A DNA stretch of 64,000 bases, taken from positions 2,073,501 to 2,137,500 of the forward strand of contig CANUEZ040000207.1 in the NCBI GenBank assembly GCA_948099385.1, in the 5' to 3' direction. The notes under the pieces are model-generated. The model worked only from the letters and a program-made list of their open reading frames with translations. It was not told the DNA's origin and did not search any database. Positions 13,736 to 22,980 of the stretch are shown here, one piece after another (position 1 is the stretch's first letter; each line of letters begins with the position of its first letter). The translations under genes and the position numbers were made by a program. The stretch is from Fasciola hepatica. Its lineage: Eukaryota; Platyhelminthes; Trematoda; Plagiorchiida; Fasciolidae.

Positions 13736-15533
13736 GTAAGTTATATCCCATTCATGCAAAGATACCCAGTCATCTACCCACGTAGATGCACTCATTCAGT
13801 TTTGTAAATAAACCAGTTTAATTACGGGAGCCGATTCAAGTACAATGATTATTTTGAACGAAAATCTGATGTTATTAACTGACTCTCATAAAAATCCAGA
13901 AACAATTCCATTGACAGGCCTATTGGTTTCTCCTCTTGCAAACAGATCGAACACGGTAATAATACATTGAGTCCTTCTCTTTGTTACACCATGATCAATA
14001 TTCTACTGTATCAAATGTCATCCTTTTTGATCAACCGTTTCTCCCTCCTCTGATACTAACTGAAATGTTCACAGTGCGAATCACCGACGAAAAATCAAAA
14101 CTCTAGTAAACTTTCGTATTTCTGAATAAATTCAACACAAGTTTGACATAAACCACGCAATAAGTGGTGCAGATGTGCAAAAATGTAAACTTGATTTTGA
14201 ATTTTGTATAGTTCTGATGTTTTGTTCTTGATAGCAGAGATGGGACAATAAGAGCTGTAACTGGAATTACCGTAATACTCGTAACCTCAATAAGCAAGTG
14301 TGATCGAATTTATACTTTTAGATTTACGATTCTGAATTGGCTGCAAAGGCGCTACAGTGGGCAAGCAATTGTACAGTTGGCCACGATGCAGACGCAGGTC
14401 GGGCTACCGACAAGTATCCATCCGCAGGTCAGAATTTCGCTGGAAATTACAAATTTCAACAGTAAGTCTTCTTGAGTGCTTAGAAGGAATACTATAAAAT
14501 GAATGAGCAGTTCATGGCTGTTAAAGTGCAGAAGAAGAAGATGCCTCATATCACAACTGCCATACATCATCATCACTCTGTTTCATTTACTCTCCAGAGG
14601 ATTCAACGCGTGGGTCAATGAAAATGTGGACTACAATTTCGACAGCAACTCTTGCAATTCTGGAAAAATGTGTGGCCATTACACTCAGGTAATCTCTTTT
14701 TCAAGTTTTGTGTCTTCACGAATCGATTTGTTGCACTCGTGTTTCATACCATCCCAAAAACTCGCAAAATGTATGCTTGTGTGATACTCGACATTTATAA
14801 TCAAAACGGGAGATGGATGAACCAAATCTCAGCCCGAGAACCTGTTAGAATCCTAATTCAACGTGACAACGGGGTGTAATGGAGTTAGCGGCCATGTAAG
14901 ACATGTAAGACACGTAAAACATTGATTATGTATATAGCAGCAGTTTTGGTGCTGTACAAATTTGGTCAAATTCAGAAAATTTCGTCTACTTTTGTTATCT
15001 CACAGGTGGTTTGGGCCAATTCAAAAGCACTAGGATGTGGCTACAAGAACTGTCTCAGCAAACCGAATTTCCCTTATGGTTATGCGATAGTGTGCAATTA
15101 CGGCCCAGCGTAAGTCGATTCATATATTAAATATTTGATTCGGGAAAATTTTGTTCTCCGTTTCAGTTGAAGAAATAATATTGATGTGTGAACTAGGAAA
15201 ACAAGATAGTTACATTTTCACATTGAGTTCATCCTCAGTTTAATACAGTTGAATTGGTTGGTAATAGAAAGAAACGTAATTGTGGGATAAACTTGATTTC
15301 ATGTACTGTTGAAGAAACAGAGTGGGTAAGAAAGGAACATGGGGACGGATAAGCTCGGTCTTCCAAATACGGCTTACCACCGGACACCAACGTACTGTAT
15401 TTTCACGTGAAATGTTTAGTCTTAAGTCAAGGTAGGTGAATCGTGAACCGATTCGGCAATAGGATACAGGTGTCGTGTGTGTCGATGGTTGTACACGTAA
15501 ATAACATTATACATATAAACTTACACTTGCATG

Positions 15534-15616
<83 letters not shown>

Positions 15617-16795
15617 CTGGTGGTTGTAGTGCGCGCCCCGTAGTCAGCACAACGTCAAATGGCTACCATTGAAGTTGGCTGGCTGTGAAACCAGTTCCCA
15701 ATGTTTATCTTAGACTCGGCATTCAGAAAAGCACATGCTACATGCTCATGAGGGTCAAAATTTTCAGCAGTAGAAGTGCTAATATTGATGACAATTTCTG
15801 AACCCCTTTTACTCAGTATACTGTAACTGTACCATATTTCACCAAGAGGGTATGAAGGTGGACCAATGAAAAAATGAAGGCCGCAAAGGTCCCGGTACTT
15901 AAACCTGGTTCTTCAAGGTCTGTGGTCCGCTATGAAGACTGCTCGACCGCCATTGGTTGGTAGTTGACATGAACGACACAAGTTCTCACAGAACGCGGCT
16001 CATACGGAACAGAGTGGGAATAGGTATATTACTCGCAATTACTTCCAATTATTGTGTGGGATTGGGGAATCTTTGCTTAGCTGACTGTCCTTTGCACTCC
16101 ATCTTTCACGCACAAACCTCAGCTCATCCCATCAACCTGCACTCGGAAGCATCATACTCAAACTTCAGTCTATTTAGAGCTCATCAGTGATGCTTATTCT
16201 CTGCTGCACTCAGGGTTTGAACCCGAACCTTTTCATTTCGAAGGCGTGTAAGTTGCTACTGCGCCACCCGGCCCTCCTCCAAGCTGATCCTTATTACCAA
16301 GTTGAACTTGTTCAAATGTCGTCCTCTATGACAGCCAAAAGTGCCCAACAGTCTTGAATTGAGACTAGGAATCGGTCCCGGTAACTCCAAGTGAATGCCT
16401 GGCGCTTCCGAGTGTAAGGTTGGTCGGGTGACCTGAGGTTTGTAGGTGAAAGGTGGAGTACAAAGAACATCCAGCCCAACAGAGTGGGAATCCACAATAA
16501 ATTTTATTGTTTGCTGTTCAGTATGCTGATTTTGACGTAGTTGATAGACTGACCATTATTTTGTAAGTTTCTCAAAGGAAATTATAACGGTCAACGTCCT
16601 TATGAAAAAGGACAACACGATCAATGCCCGCCTGAAGGACAAACAACAACAACAACAACACCGACATCGGGAGCAGAAACCACAGATGACAAGACAACCA
16701 ACAAAGGCAACTCACCCAGACTCCAATGGACTGTCTGGGCACAACTGTACGCAATAGGGACATGTTGGCTCACGATCTCCCAAGATCTCCTGTGA
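13553..16795 (+). CDS. SCP/TAPS (CAP-domain, venom allergen-like) secreted protein
   Basis: A five-exon gene for a secreted CAP-superfamily protein of about 244 residues. Exons: 13553-13735, 14322-14461, 14598-14688, 15006-15109 and 16578-16795; all four introns begin GT and end AG. The protein has an N-terminal signal peptide ending about ESNA|QE, the helix segment LDWHNEFRRKV, CTVGHD (first CAP His), GQNFAG (the usual GEN Glu is Gln), FNAWVNENVDYNF, the full CAP signature GHYTQVVWANS across the exon 3/4 join, and YAIVCNYGP. Exon 5 continues GNYNGQRPYEKG, then a Thr run from a CAA/ACA repeat, and ends in a hydrophobic tail. Helminth family members are secreted at the host interface or in the gut; the role here is unknown. 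The exon 4/5 join as drawn is one base out of phase (exon sum 736). Family assignment is near certain; the intact reading frame is not. Confidence 0.9.
14322..14461 (+). CDS. SCP gene exon 2
   Basis: It follows the acceptor TATACTTTTAG and reads IYDSELAAKALQWASNC, TVGHDADAG, then GQNFAGNYKFQ. It ends two bases into a codon before GTAAGTCT (phase 2). It carries the first conserved CAP His, and Gln where most catalytic-type members have Glu. Confidence 0.88.
14598..14688 (+). CDS. SCP gene exon 3
   Basis: It follows TACTCTCCAG. The split codon with exon 2 gives Gln, then GFNAWVNENVDYNF, DSNSCNSGKMCGHYTQ. It ends in phase 0 before GTAATCTC. It includes the second conserved His and two Cys likely to form disulfides. 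Confidence 0.9.
15006..15109 (+). CDS. SCP gene exon 4
   Basis: It follows TATCTCACAG and reads VVWANSKALGCGYKNC, then LSKPNFPYGYAIVCNYGP, ending in GC before GTAAGTCG (phase 2). With exon 3 it completes the CAP signature 1 and most of signature 2. Confidence 0.9.
15537..15617. repeat. (TA)n(GA)n compound microsatellite
   Basis: About 25 TA units run straight into about 14 GA units inside intron 4 of the SCP gene. The tract is perfect by eye and so probably length-variable. Confidence 0.95.
16008..16491 (-). mobile_element. tRNA-promoter repeat with inverted arms, copy S1
   Basis: A repeat inside intron 4 of the SCP gene. The 14-mer AACAGAGTGGGAAT occurs at both ends (16008-16021 and 16478-16491) like a target-site duplication. 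Arms at 16081-16154 and 16400-16474 are inverted copies of each other at about 80-85% by eye. On the minus strand 16277-16201 reads like the head of a tRNA: TGGCGCAGTAGCAAC resembles a Pol III A box and GGTTCAAACCC a B box. Related copies lie at 35.0 and 45.9 kb. This combines SINE-like traits (internal Pol III promoter, long direct repeats) with foldback-like arms. A nested pair of opposed SINEs is the main alternative. Confidence 0.7.
16201..16277 (-). promoter_or_regulatory. tRNA-like internal Pol III promoter (A and B boxes)
   Basis: On the minus strand TGGCGCAGTAG (A-box-like) is followed about 45 nt later by GGTTCAAACCC (B-box-like). The same module recurs in copies S2 and S3. I do not see a complete cloverleaf, so it is a tRNA-derived promoter and not a tRNA gene. 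Confidence 0.65.
16578..16795 (+). CDS. SCP gene exon 5 (C-terminal)
   Basis: It follows TTTCTCAAAG. In the frame expected from the family it continues GNYNGQRPYEKG, QHDQCPPEG, a run of six Thr from a CAA/ACA repeat (about 16643-16662), a Thr/Asp/Lys-rich linker, and a hydrophobic end WTVWAQLYAIGTCWLTI before TGA at 16793-16795. The GNYNGQ block completes the CAP signature 2. With exon 4 ending in GC, this frame needs one base fewer (or two more) than the sequence gives. The tail could be a membrane or GPI-type signal, but this is speculation. Confidence 0.75.
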
Positions 16796-16859
16796 TTTGT
16801 TCCACACCTGTTCCTCTGTTCCTCTTATCATGTTCTGACAATATTTTTCTGCGATAATA

Positions 16860-17395
16860 ACAGCAATCCATTATTAATTGATACAGCACTAACAACTACC
16901 ACCAATTAATCTCGAACACATTTGCTCAGTCATATGCAAGCCTGTCTACGACAGATATCGTGTGTTTGTTGTGATGCAATACACAAGATCACGTGTTCCC
17001 TCCACTTTTTCTTTTGTTTCCATTTTGCCTCGAGGTTTAAGTACCTGACCATTTCGGTTATAATTATCTACTGTATAATCGTTCACGTAATTGTTCGGTT
17101 TTGTTCAACTTCTGAAATGAGTCGAAATTTCTGATAATTTTTCCTAAAGAAAAAGCCACGGATTGTGATTCTTGCTTTCTCTATGTTCAGGATTTAAATC
17201 TGAGGCACTGATTAGGCCCTCCAAAATGCACATACAACATCGTATCCTGTCGATTAGATTACAAATACCAACCACAAACACAACTCAGATAAAATGTCCC
17301 TCACTTTGCACGTTATGGGCTTCATCTGACTAGCAATGCAGGCCTGAATAATAGACGGGAAAAGTTCTCCCTGATTCATTATTGTTTTGCTTTTC
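16860..17395. other. no supported gene
   Basis: Sequence downstream of the SCP gene with no clear exon or repeat. The first AATAAA I see after the stop codon is near 17402, about 600 bp away, so the gene's polyadenylation site is unresolved. Confidence 0.4.
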
Positions 17396-17398
17396 ATC

Positions 17399-17765
17399 AA
17401 CAATAAAAAAGCCAGTGGATTTCTCATTATTACAAGTTTCAGGCTCCTCGTGAAAAAAAAACATTCCTCGAATATATAGATCAATTTCCACTGGACGACA
17501 TTCTGCCGTGTGCTTCTCTTCCAGTTATGAAGATCCCGAAAAAGCTAGCCGAGTGAATAAAAGCAGGGCAGTTTTTATATCACTGGAATAGTGGTTTGTG
17601 CGTCATTGGATAATTCATTTGTGCTATTCACACCCGACTGACCGGACTGCGGTAGACTAGCTAATAAAAAATTTGCCCGGCTTGCAAAATGCCGCCGGTA
17701 TGGTTCGGGCTAGATGCTTTAGATTTTCGGATGTAATAAATGCAAGTTGATTTTCCATTGCATAC
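17399..17765 (+). repeat. short repeats flanking the BEL-like gag, lower side
   Basis: Two partial copies of a repeat also present at 19165-19350. One (17399-17490) has the AGTGGATTTC-like block followed by CTCCTCGTG and a CATTCCTCGAATATA end. The other (17608-17765) has TGTGCTATTCACACCCGACTG followed by ATGCAAGTTGATTTTCCAT. They could be degraded LTR or SINE pieces. The 17608-17765 piece overlaps the end of the opposite-strand gag frame. Confidence 0.55.
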
Positions 17766-18526
17766 CAAAGTGAGAGCAAACTAAAGATGATTCACAGAAT
17801 AAGCAAGATGAATTAGGATTCAAAGCTGTCTCTGAACGTGCTTGTGAAACCGATTCTACTGAGGAATGGTCAGTTGATTCCACACGTGTTGGGGAACAAT
17901 AATCGGGCCAAGGGAGTTTTAGTGGTTGCACAAATTGTCTCTGAGTACAAAGGGGAGGGGCACGGAGGTGAATAGTCACGGTTTCGACTAAGGTTAAGAT
18001 GCGACGGCTGACATATCTTGGTAGCTTGTCCAAAACATTATAAATGGTAAGCAAGGAGTTCATCATCTCCACTGAGTGGTTTGATCCCATAAGGTGTGAG
18101 CATGCCTTGATCGAAATAGCCATAATTGTTCCTATGTTTAACCAATCTATATGCGTTTTACGAAAGTGACTGGATAAACCCCTGAACTTACGATCAATGA
18201 ACCTAGTTCCGCAGAAAGGGGCTGAAGAATCTGGCAATGTGTTCTTCAAATGAAAGCACACAAAGAGTTTGAAGGAAAAAACGTTTCAACTGCTCAGCAT
18301 GTACTGTTCTACTGACTGTTCCTAACAATCTTGGTTGAATGATCTCGGCTTCCGTATCACACCTGAGTGGCAATAAGTTGTATACAGACTTCTTTGCGGT
18401 CCTTGTTTCTTTTCCCCTCTCGCCATTTCTTTGCATCGTCTTGCCAGTAGATCGTTCAGGATAGTCATTGTGCACTAGAAAATTCCGCACAAGAAGAAGA
18501 TCGTTTTCGCTGTCTTTCGTGCACAC
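17719..18526 (-). pseudogene. BEL/Pao-like gag relic
   Basis: A 180-codon minus-strand open frame (18261-17719), preceded by a shorter one (18526-18203) in another frame. The segment NVLDKLPRYVSRRILTLVE, followed by a Pro/Cys turn, FVQPLKLPW, and then a Cys-containing stretch (SSCLFCESS), matches the order seen in BEL/Pao gag proteins: KLP, then Arg/Trp-rich helix, then a 'P-L-DF--FV' block, then a CxxC motif. Gag packages element RNA into particles. No protease or polymerase follows directly and the frames are not continuous, so it is a fragment. Assignment to BEL/Pao rests on motif order; another LTR lineage is possible. Confidence 0.5.
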
Positions 18527-19164
18527 TTATCTTGCTCTTTTGGACAAGCGAAGTAATAGATTTCTCTTAATTTTGTTTAGTGCATTACTGCGAAACTAGA
18601 TGTATTACCTGTTCCACATTGCGCTTCTATGCACCGATAACGGAACGGAGTAATCAAAACGAAGGTTCAGCACATTAGTCTCAATAACAAATTAATGAGC
18701 ATACGGAACGTGGAAATCACTGACAGGACTTTGGCAAAACGATGTGCGCGCCGTAACGTCACGAGCTGGACCCAGCCAAAAGTGGTTTATCGGTTTGTCA
18801 TTGGGGCTTGAACTAAGTTAGATGGAATTCAGACATTTACCTCTTCGAGTTTGTCAAGATAACCCCGGGGCTTGCCGTCAGAACGATCGATTGGTGGATC
18901 TGATTTCACGGTATAAAGTGGGTGACAAGGTGACAGTATAACGAGCTTGATAGGTAAGAGCCCCATTTGCTCGTAGTCATACCGGCTCCAAGTTCTATTA
19001 GGTAATCTTTTTAAAAGTATACAGTTATGTAACGGAAAATCCACTTGCAATTTTCACATCGAAAAGTCGATCCCTGTGAGCTAGAATCAAACCGGCGAAG
19101 CTAGCCCAGAGGTCGAAACCAGAAGAGTTTCTGTGCATCTTTGGAATACTGTATTTAGCGCCAT

Positions 19165-19350
19165 CGATTTTTCTTTTGCGCTGTTCGCACCCGACTGTCG
19201 GCACGGAGACAGATCAGTTGGTAGAGCACCTGCCCAGTTCAATTTCCGCTCACGGCTTTCTGGTTTCAACGTAAAAAATGCAAGTGCATTTTCCATCAAC
19301 TAAGACTTGAGCTCCTCGTGCCAGTAATACATTCCATGAATATACAGTTA
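19165..19350 (+). repeat. short repeat flanking the BEL-like gag, upper side, with tRNA-like core
   Basis: It begins TGCGCTGTTCGCACCCGACTG and contains ATCAGTTGGTAGAGCACCTG (19211-19230), which looks like a tRNA D-arm/A box, then a weak GGTTTCAACG B-box-like motif. It ends ATGCAAGTGCATTTTCCAT and CTCCTCGTGCCAGTAATAC. Parts match 17399-17490 and 17608-17765 in direct orientation, and a reversed piece (GCAAGTGGATTTTCC on the minus strand) occurs near 19035-19050. It is probably a degraded tRNA-derived SINE. Confidence 0.55.
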
Positions 19351-20485
19351 TCTTGGATCCGAAGCAGTAGTCTTGTATCTGCGTAATTCGTTTGAGTTGG
19401 TCTGCTTATGACAACAGCTATCGAGCGTATCATGGATGTTTATTCGTTGTTTCTGTACATGCTTTCAATACACGCACTTTAACTAAGACGAACAGAAAAT
19501 CCACCGATATTTGCCTCAACTGATTCAGTTGTGCTTTATGTCCATTTGTCGGGTTTATGTAATGTTGTACGGTCCTAGCAAATATAGCACTGCTACTCTG
19601 AATTTTATTCCAGGGAAAGGATAAACCTGATTTCGGACTACATTGAACATCCTTGGTGAAAAACCAGCAGTAACCTCCAGTAAAAATACGTATCCTATCA
19701 ACAAAACTACCACTAATATTCAGCATCGAAAAGTTGCCATGTTTCGAGATAACAACAGCGAAGAATAATTAATGAGCTCAGTGCATACATGGTCACTAGA
19801 CTTTTTGTCGCACGTCACTACAAAACAGTGCGTGATCACGTCAATGCCTCTGACAACCGTGCGTTGTGCAGTTCACTCATCGCTCAATATATTGCAATGC
19901 ATACGCTCCATCTGAGCTGCACATAGCTGCACTTCATCCTATGGAAACCGCTTCGTCGAAGGATCGATGTCCTCAGCTCCAACCAGGTGAGGCTCAATAA
20001 TTCCAGCTGTCTAACCTTCCGCTTTATTCTTTTGCGGTCGTACTATGCTCACATAGCTCATCGATCTCATTCCAATACCTAAATTAATATCGTTTTTACC
20101 ACATTCTTCCTTGTCCTTCATTCTCATGTCTCAAGCTTTTATGCACTAATGCCACTCACACCCACGCCTAAATCTCATGTAAGAACCCACCATTCTCATT
20201 TTTGTATCACTTCATTCATGAAACTGCATGCTGGCATGTAGCTTTTCAGCTCTATTGTCCCATTTCCGCTACGCATAGATTCCTCGTGCGCACTGTTCCG
20301 TCACGGATTTACCTGTCCTGTTGCCTCTGTTCTCCTATGCCTTCATCCTGTTTCATCTGTAGTAAAACGACCTGATTTGTCATCTCTCAACTGTTTCTCT
20401 TCGGTCCCACACTACTCCGACCAATTTGCCCCTTGGATACACTCAGTCTATTTGTCATTTTGGAGCATGCACTCACCGATTACAT
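19350..20485. other. no supported gene
   Basis: Short frames only. The region from 19.8 to 20.46 kb is rich in C and T on the plus strand but has no tandem unit. Confidence 0.4.
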
Positions 20486-20489
20486 GTCA

Positions 20490-20990
20490 GAAGAAATCAA
20501 AGTTAGCTTTTACTAAAAGCACTCCGACTTCCCACGTAAAGTGAGTCGGTTTGAAATCGTGATTTTGGTAGGAGATGTGAATGTCACTATAGGAAGGCTG
20601 TCGTCGGACGGAGGCTCTTTTGGGCTTGATTCCAGTCGCTCCGTAACCTGGGAATGGTTTTTGCATCGTGCTCTGGAAATCGTTCACTGGTCGCCAGTAC
20701 GCACTTCAGACGTTATAACAGACGATGAACCGTGTGGCCTCTATCCTCTTTGAGTCCACGGTGGATCCAAGTCGACCAAATCGCTATAATCTACAAATGG
20801 CGGAGTTGCATACAAGCCTGTCGACTGTAAGCAGTACCTCTGCTGGGTTTGATCACGCAGTATTTGCACTTAGCTCCCCATGTGCTTCGGTGGGCGTTCC
20901 AAAAGCACGTCGCAACGATGGTTGGATCTAAGCACACTTTCCAATCCATCTCAACTATCCGTCTTCTTAAAGGCGCTAGTTGAAGTCTAG
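20490..20990 (+). pseudogene. RTE-like non-LTR retrotransposon endonuclease relic
   Basis: C-terminal half of an APE-type endonuclease, the enzyme that nicks target DNA for non-LTR retrotransposons. EIVILVGDVNVTIGRLSSD (about 20556-20612) matches the 'GDFNA-VGR' block, and FGLDSSRSVTWEWFL follows. After a frameshift near 20680 comes LVASTHFRRYNRR, a stop, then RWIQVDQIAIIYKWRSC (about 20762-20812), equal to the 'WTQIDHIAIS-RWR' block. A further frameshift leads to STSAGFDHAVFAL, the 'DSDHA' block. Gene order and motifs fit RTE elements common in flatworms. No reverse transcriptase was recognised downstream. It is a dead copy. Confidence 0.8.
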
Positions 20991-21859
20991 AAAAAGCCCC
21001 AAGTAATAACCCAAGCAAGTTCTGATCGATTATTAAGAATGCTTTGCGTTTCGCTGGCCCAGTAGTTTGTGGCTGATTTCGTCGTGCAGTAATACCTTGG
21101 ATTTCGGCTGATTATCTGTGATTTCCCAAAGCACGCCGGTAGATACCAGCTGAAGGAGCGTATACTGGTCCTCCTTCCAAAGTGATCCCTCCACTTTCAC
21201 TTTGGTGGCTCGAATATGTTTTGCGAATGCCTGTCCATCGTCTATCTTTTCGCGCTCTCTTCATGCGTGTTGGATAAGGCTGGAGAAAGCGATGCGGCAG
21301 CCAGACCATGACCACCTGGTTGGGGTCCACGGGATGAGGATTTTCTTTGGTTAGAGACGTTGAGGGGAACCAATTAGAATGGGTCAGTGACTTGAATGCT
21401 CTATGGTTTGACTGTTGAACTTTCGTGCAGCATCACCGCAGAAATGCCAACTACACAACCGAAGTAAAAAGAACTCGGGGTGTTCAGTGGGCAACAAGAA
21501 AAGACAAAACGAATCGTGTAATATACCAACTACAACTTTTACATGTATATGGGTATCGCAACGTTTAATATCGCAATGAGAACTGTCATATCGGGGTTGG
21601 ACGGTTTCGGAGGACCGTTGGCAGGTAGGATTTTTTTCTTTGGCTTATAGTACTGTCAAGTTCTCCCTTGGCTATTTTCAGTTTCTCCGGAGACAGACTT
21701 TTCGAGCAGGCAGCAGTAAGGCCCCATCTGGTCAAGATGTGGCGAGTCATTACACTTTTAGAGGGAGATAGGTGATTGGAGAGCTATTATTCAGAAAAGA
21801 TGCATCCATTTTCAGTGCATATAAAGGCAATCAAAAACCAGTGAGAGAAATGGTTAAGG

Positions 21860-22980
21860 TTTTGCCTTGAACAGTTAGTGTGGTTGTAGCCACACAGTGT
21901 CCTATGTTTCAAATCAACAGCCAAACCAAACCGAGTCAAAAATTTGACGTTCAAGACCAATTGACTAACTTTGGTGAATGAAACTCGCTGGTGGCATTAG
22001 ATGAAACCAAGATCGAGAGTGAGTCCGTGCCTACCGTATGTCTGGAGAATGTAGTTGTCGGCCGCTTGTTATGTGAGGGGATTTGGTCGAAGATGGCAGC
22101 TTTTACGAGTGTGTGGGGTAATGCTGATCTCTATGCGGATATCGACTTTTAACTGCAGCTTTGTTGCTTCCTCACGGATATTGAACAAGCAACTTCCGGT
22201 GGAGCAAGCTACAGCAATCGCCACTACTGGCTAGCTCCGCCTTTACCTTATGACTGCGAATGTTTGACTGCAAAATTGAGTATACGCATGGTATGGTGCA
22301 TTTCCACGCGCACTCCTTTACTGGATGGTGGTATTTGTACATGCAAACTCCTTTGGACCAATCACGTTCTGGTCGAAAACGGGAAGAGGAACTTGACCAT
22401 GGTTAGCGGTGCTTTCTGGAACAGCTGATAATGTTAATCCAAAGGTGCAGCGTAAGCAAATGCCATGTTAAAACATCAATCCGCTCGGACAAAGAGCACA
22501 CCATGGAAGGGAAGGTGTTTGTGTGGTTGACAGAAGGCGTAATGAAACATTTGTTTATCTCATCCATCGTTTCTGCTAACTTCTGGACAGGAATGTTTGC
22601 CACTTGTATGATCAAGACAACCCTGGTGTTAACGGGAAGAGGATTTGCCCAGAGTGGATGAAGTGATGTCTCTCTATCCAGCTGGTGTAGGTTTAGTGAT
22701 CGCAAAACGCGCAAGAGTTTATCGAGAGTGCGATTTCCTATTTCTATGCTGTTCAGTATTTGTTGCATACGGGATAAGCTGGAGGACGGTATACTATATG
22801 AAACTGCCATGTTAAGCTTGTACTTTGAGAAAAGTGCTCGTATCGGGTCTATTGGACCACCTACCGCGAAATCTGTCTCAGTTAGGTGTTGGGTGACAAC
22901 GTAGATAAGTGTAGTGCCCTTTGAGGTGATCTCAAGAAAATGAGAATACGCTTTCACCTCAGTGAACTACGCTGATGGGT
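21860..22980 (-). pseudogene. Ty3/gypsy gag-protease relic
   Basis: A minus-strand open frame of 184 codons (22957-22403, first codon GTG) encodes a gag capsid: RMQQILNSIEIGNRTLDKLL, then RVLRSLNLHQ, LHPLWANPLPVNTRVVL and KLAETMDEI match the 'LQQLL-ELGDR-PSQLLR-M' and 'LRELWL-RLP-NVR-ILA' blocks of Ty3/gypsy gag. Downstream on the same strand, after frame changes, come a Cys/His cluster CMYKYHHPVKECAWKC (22348-22286), a protease-side block TYGRHGLTLDLGF (22055-22001), and FLTRFGLAVDLKHRTL (about 21948-21900), which matches the segment between protease and reverse transcriptase. No LTR, primer-binding site or polymerase was found. The gag frame has stayed open while the rest has decayed. Confidence 0.82.
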
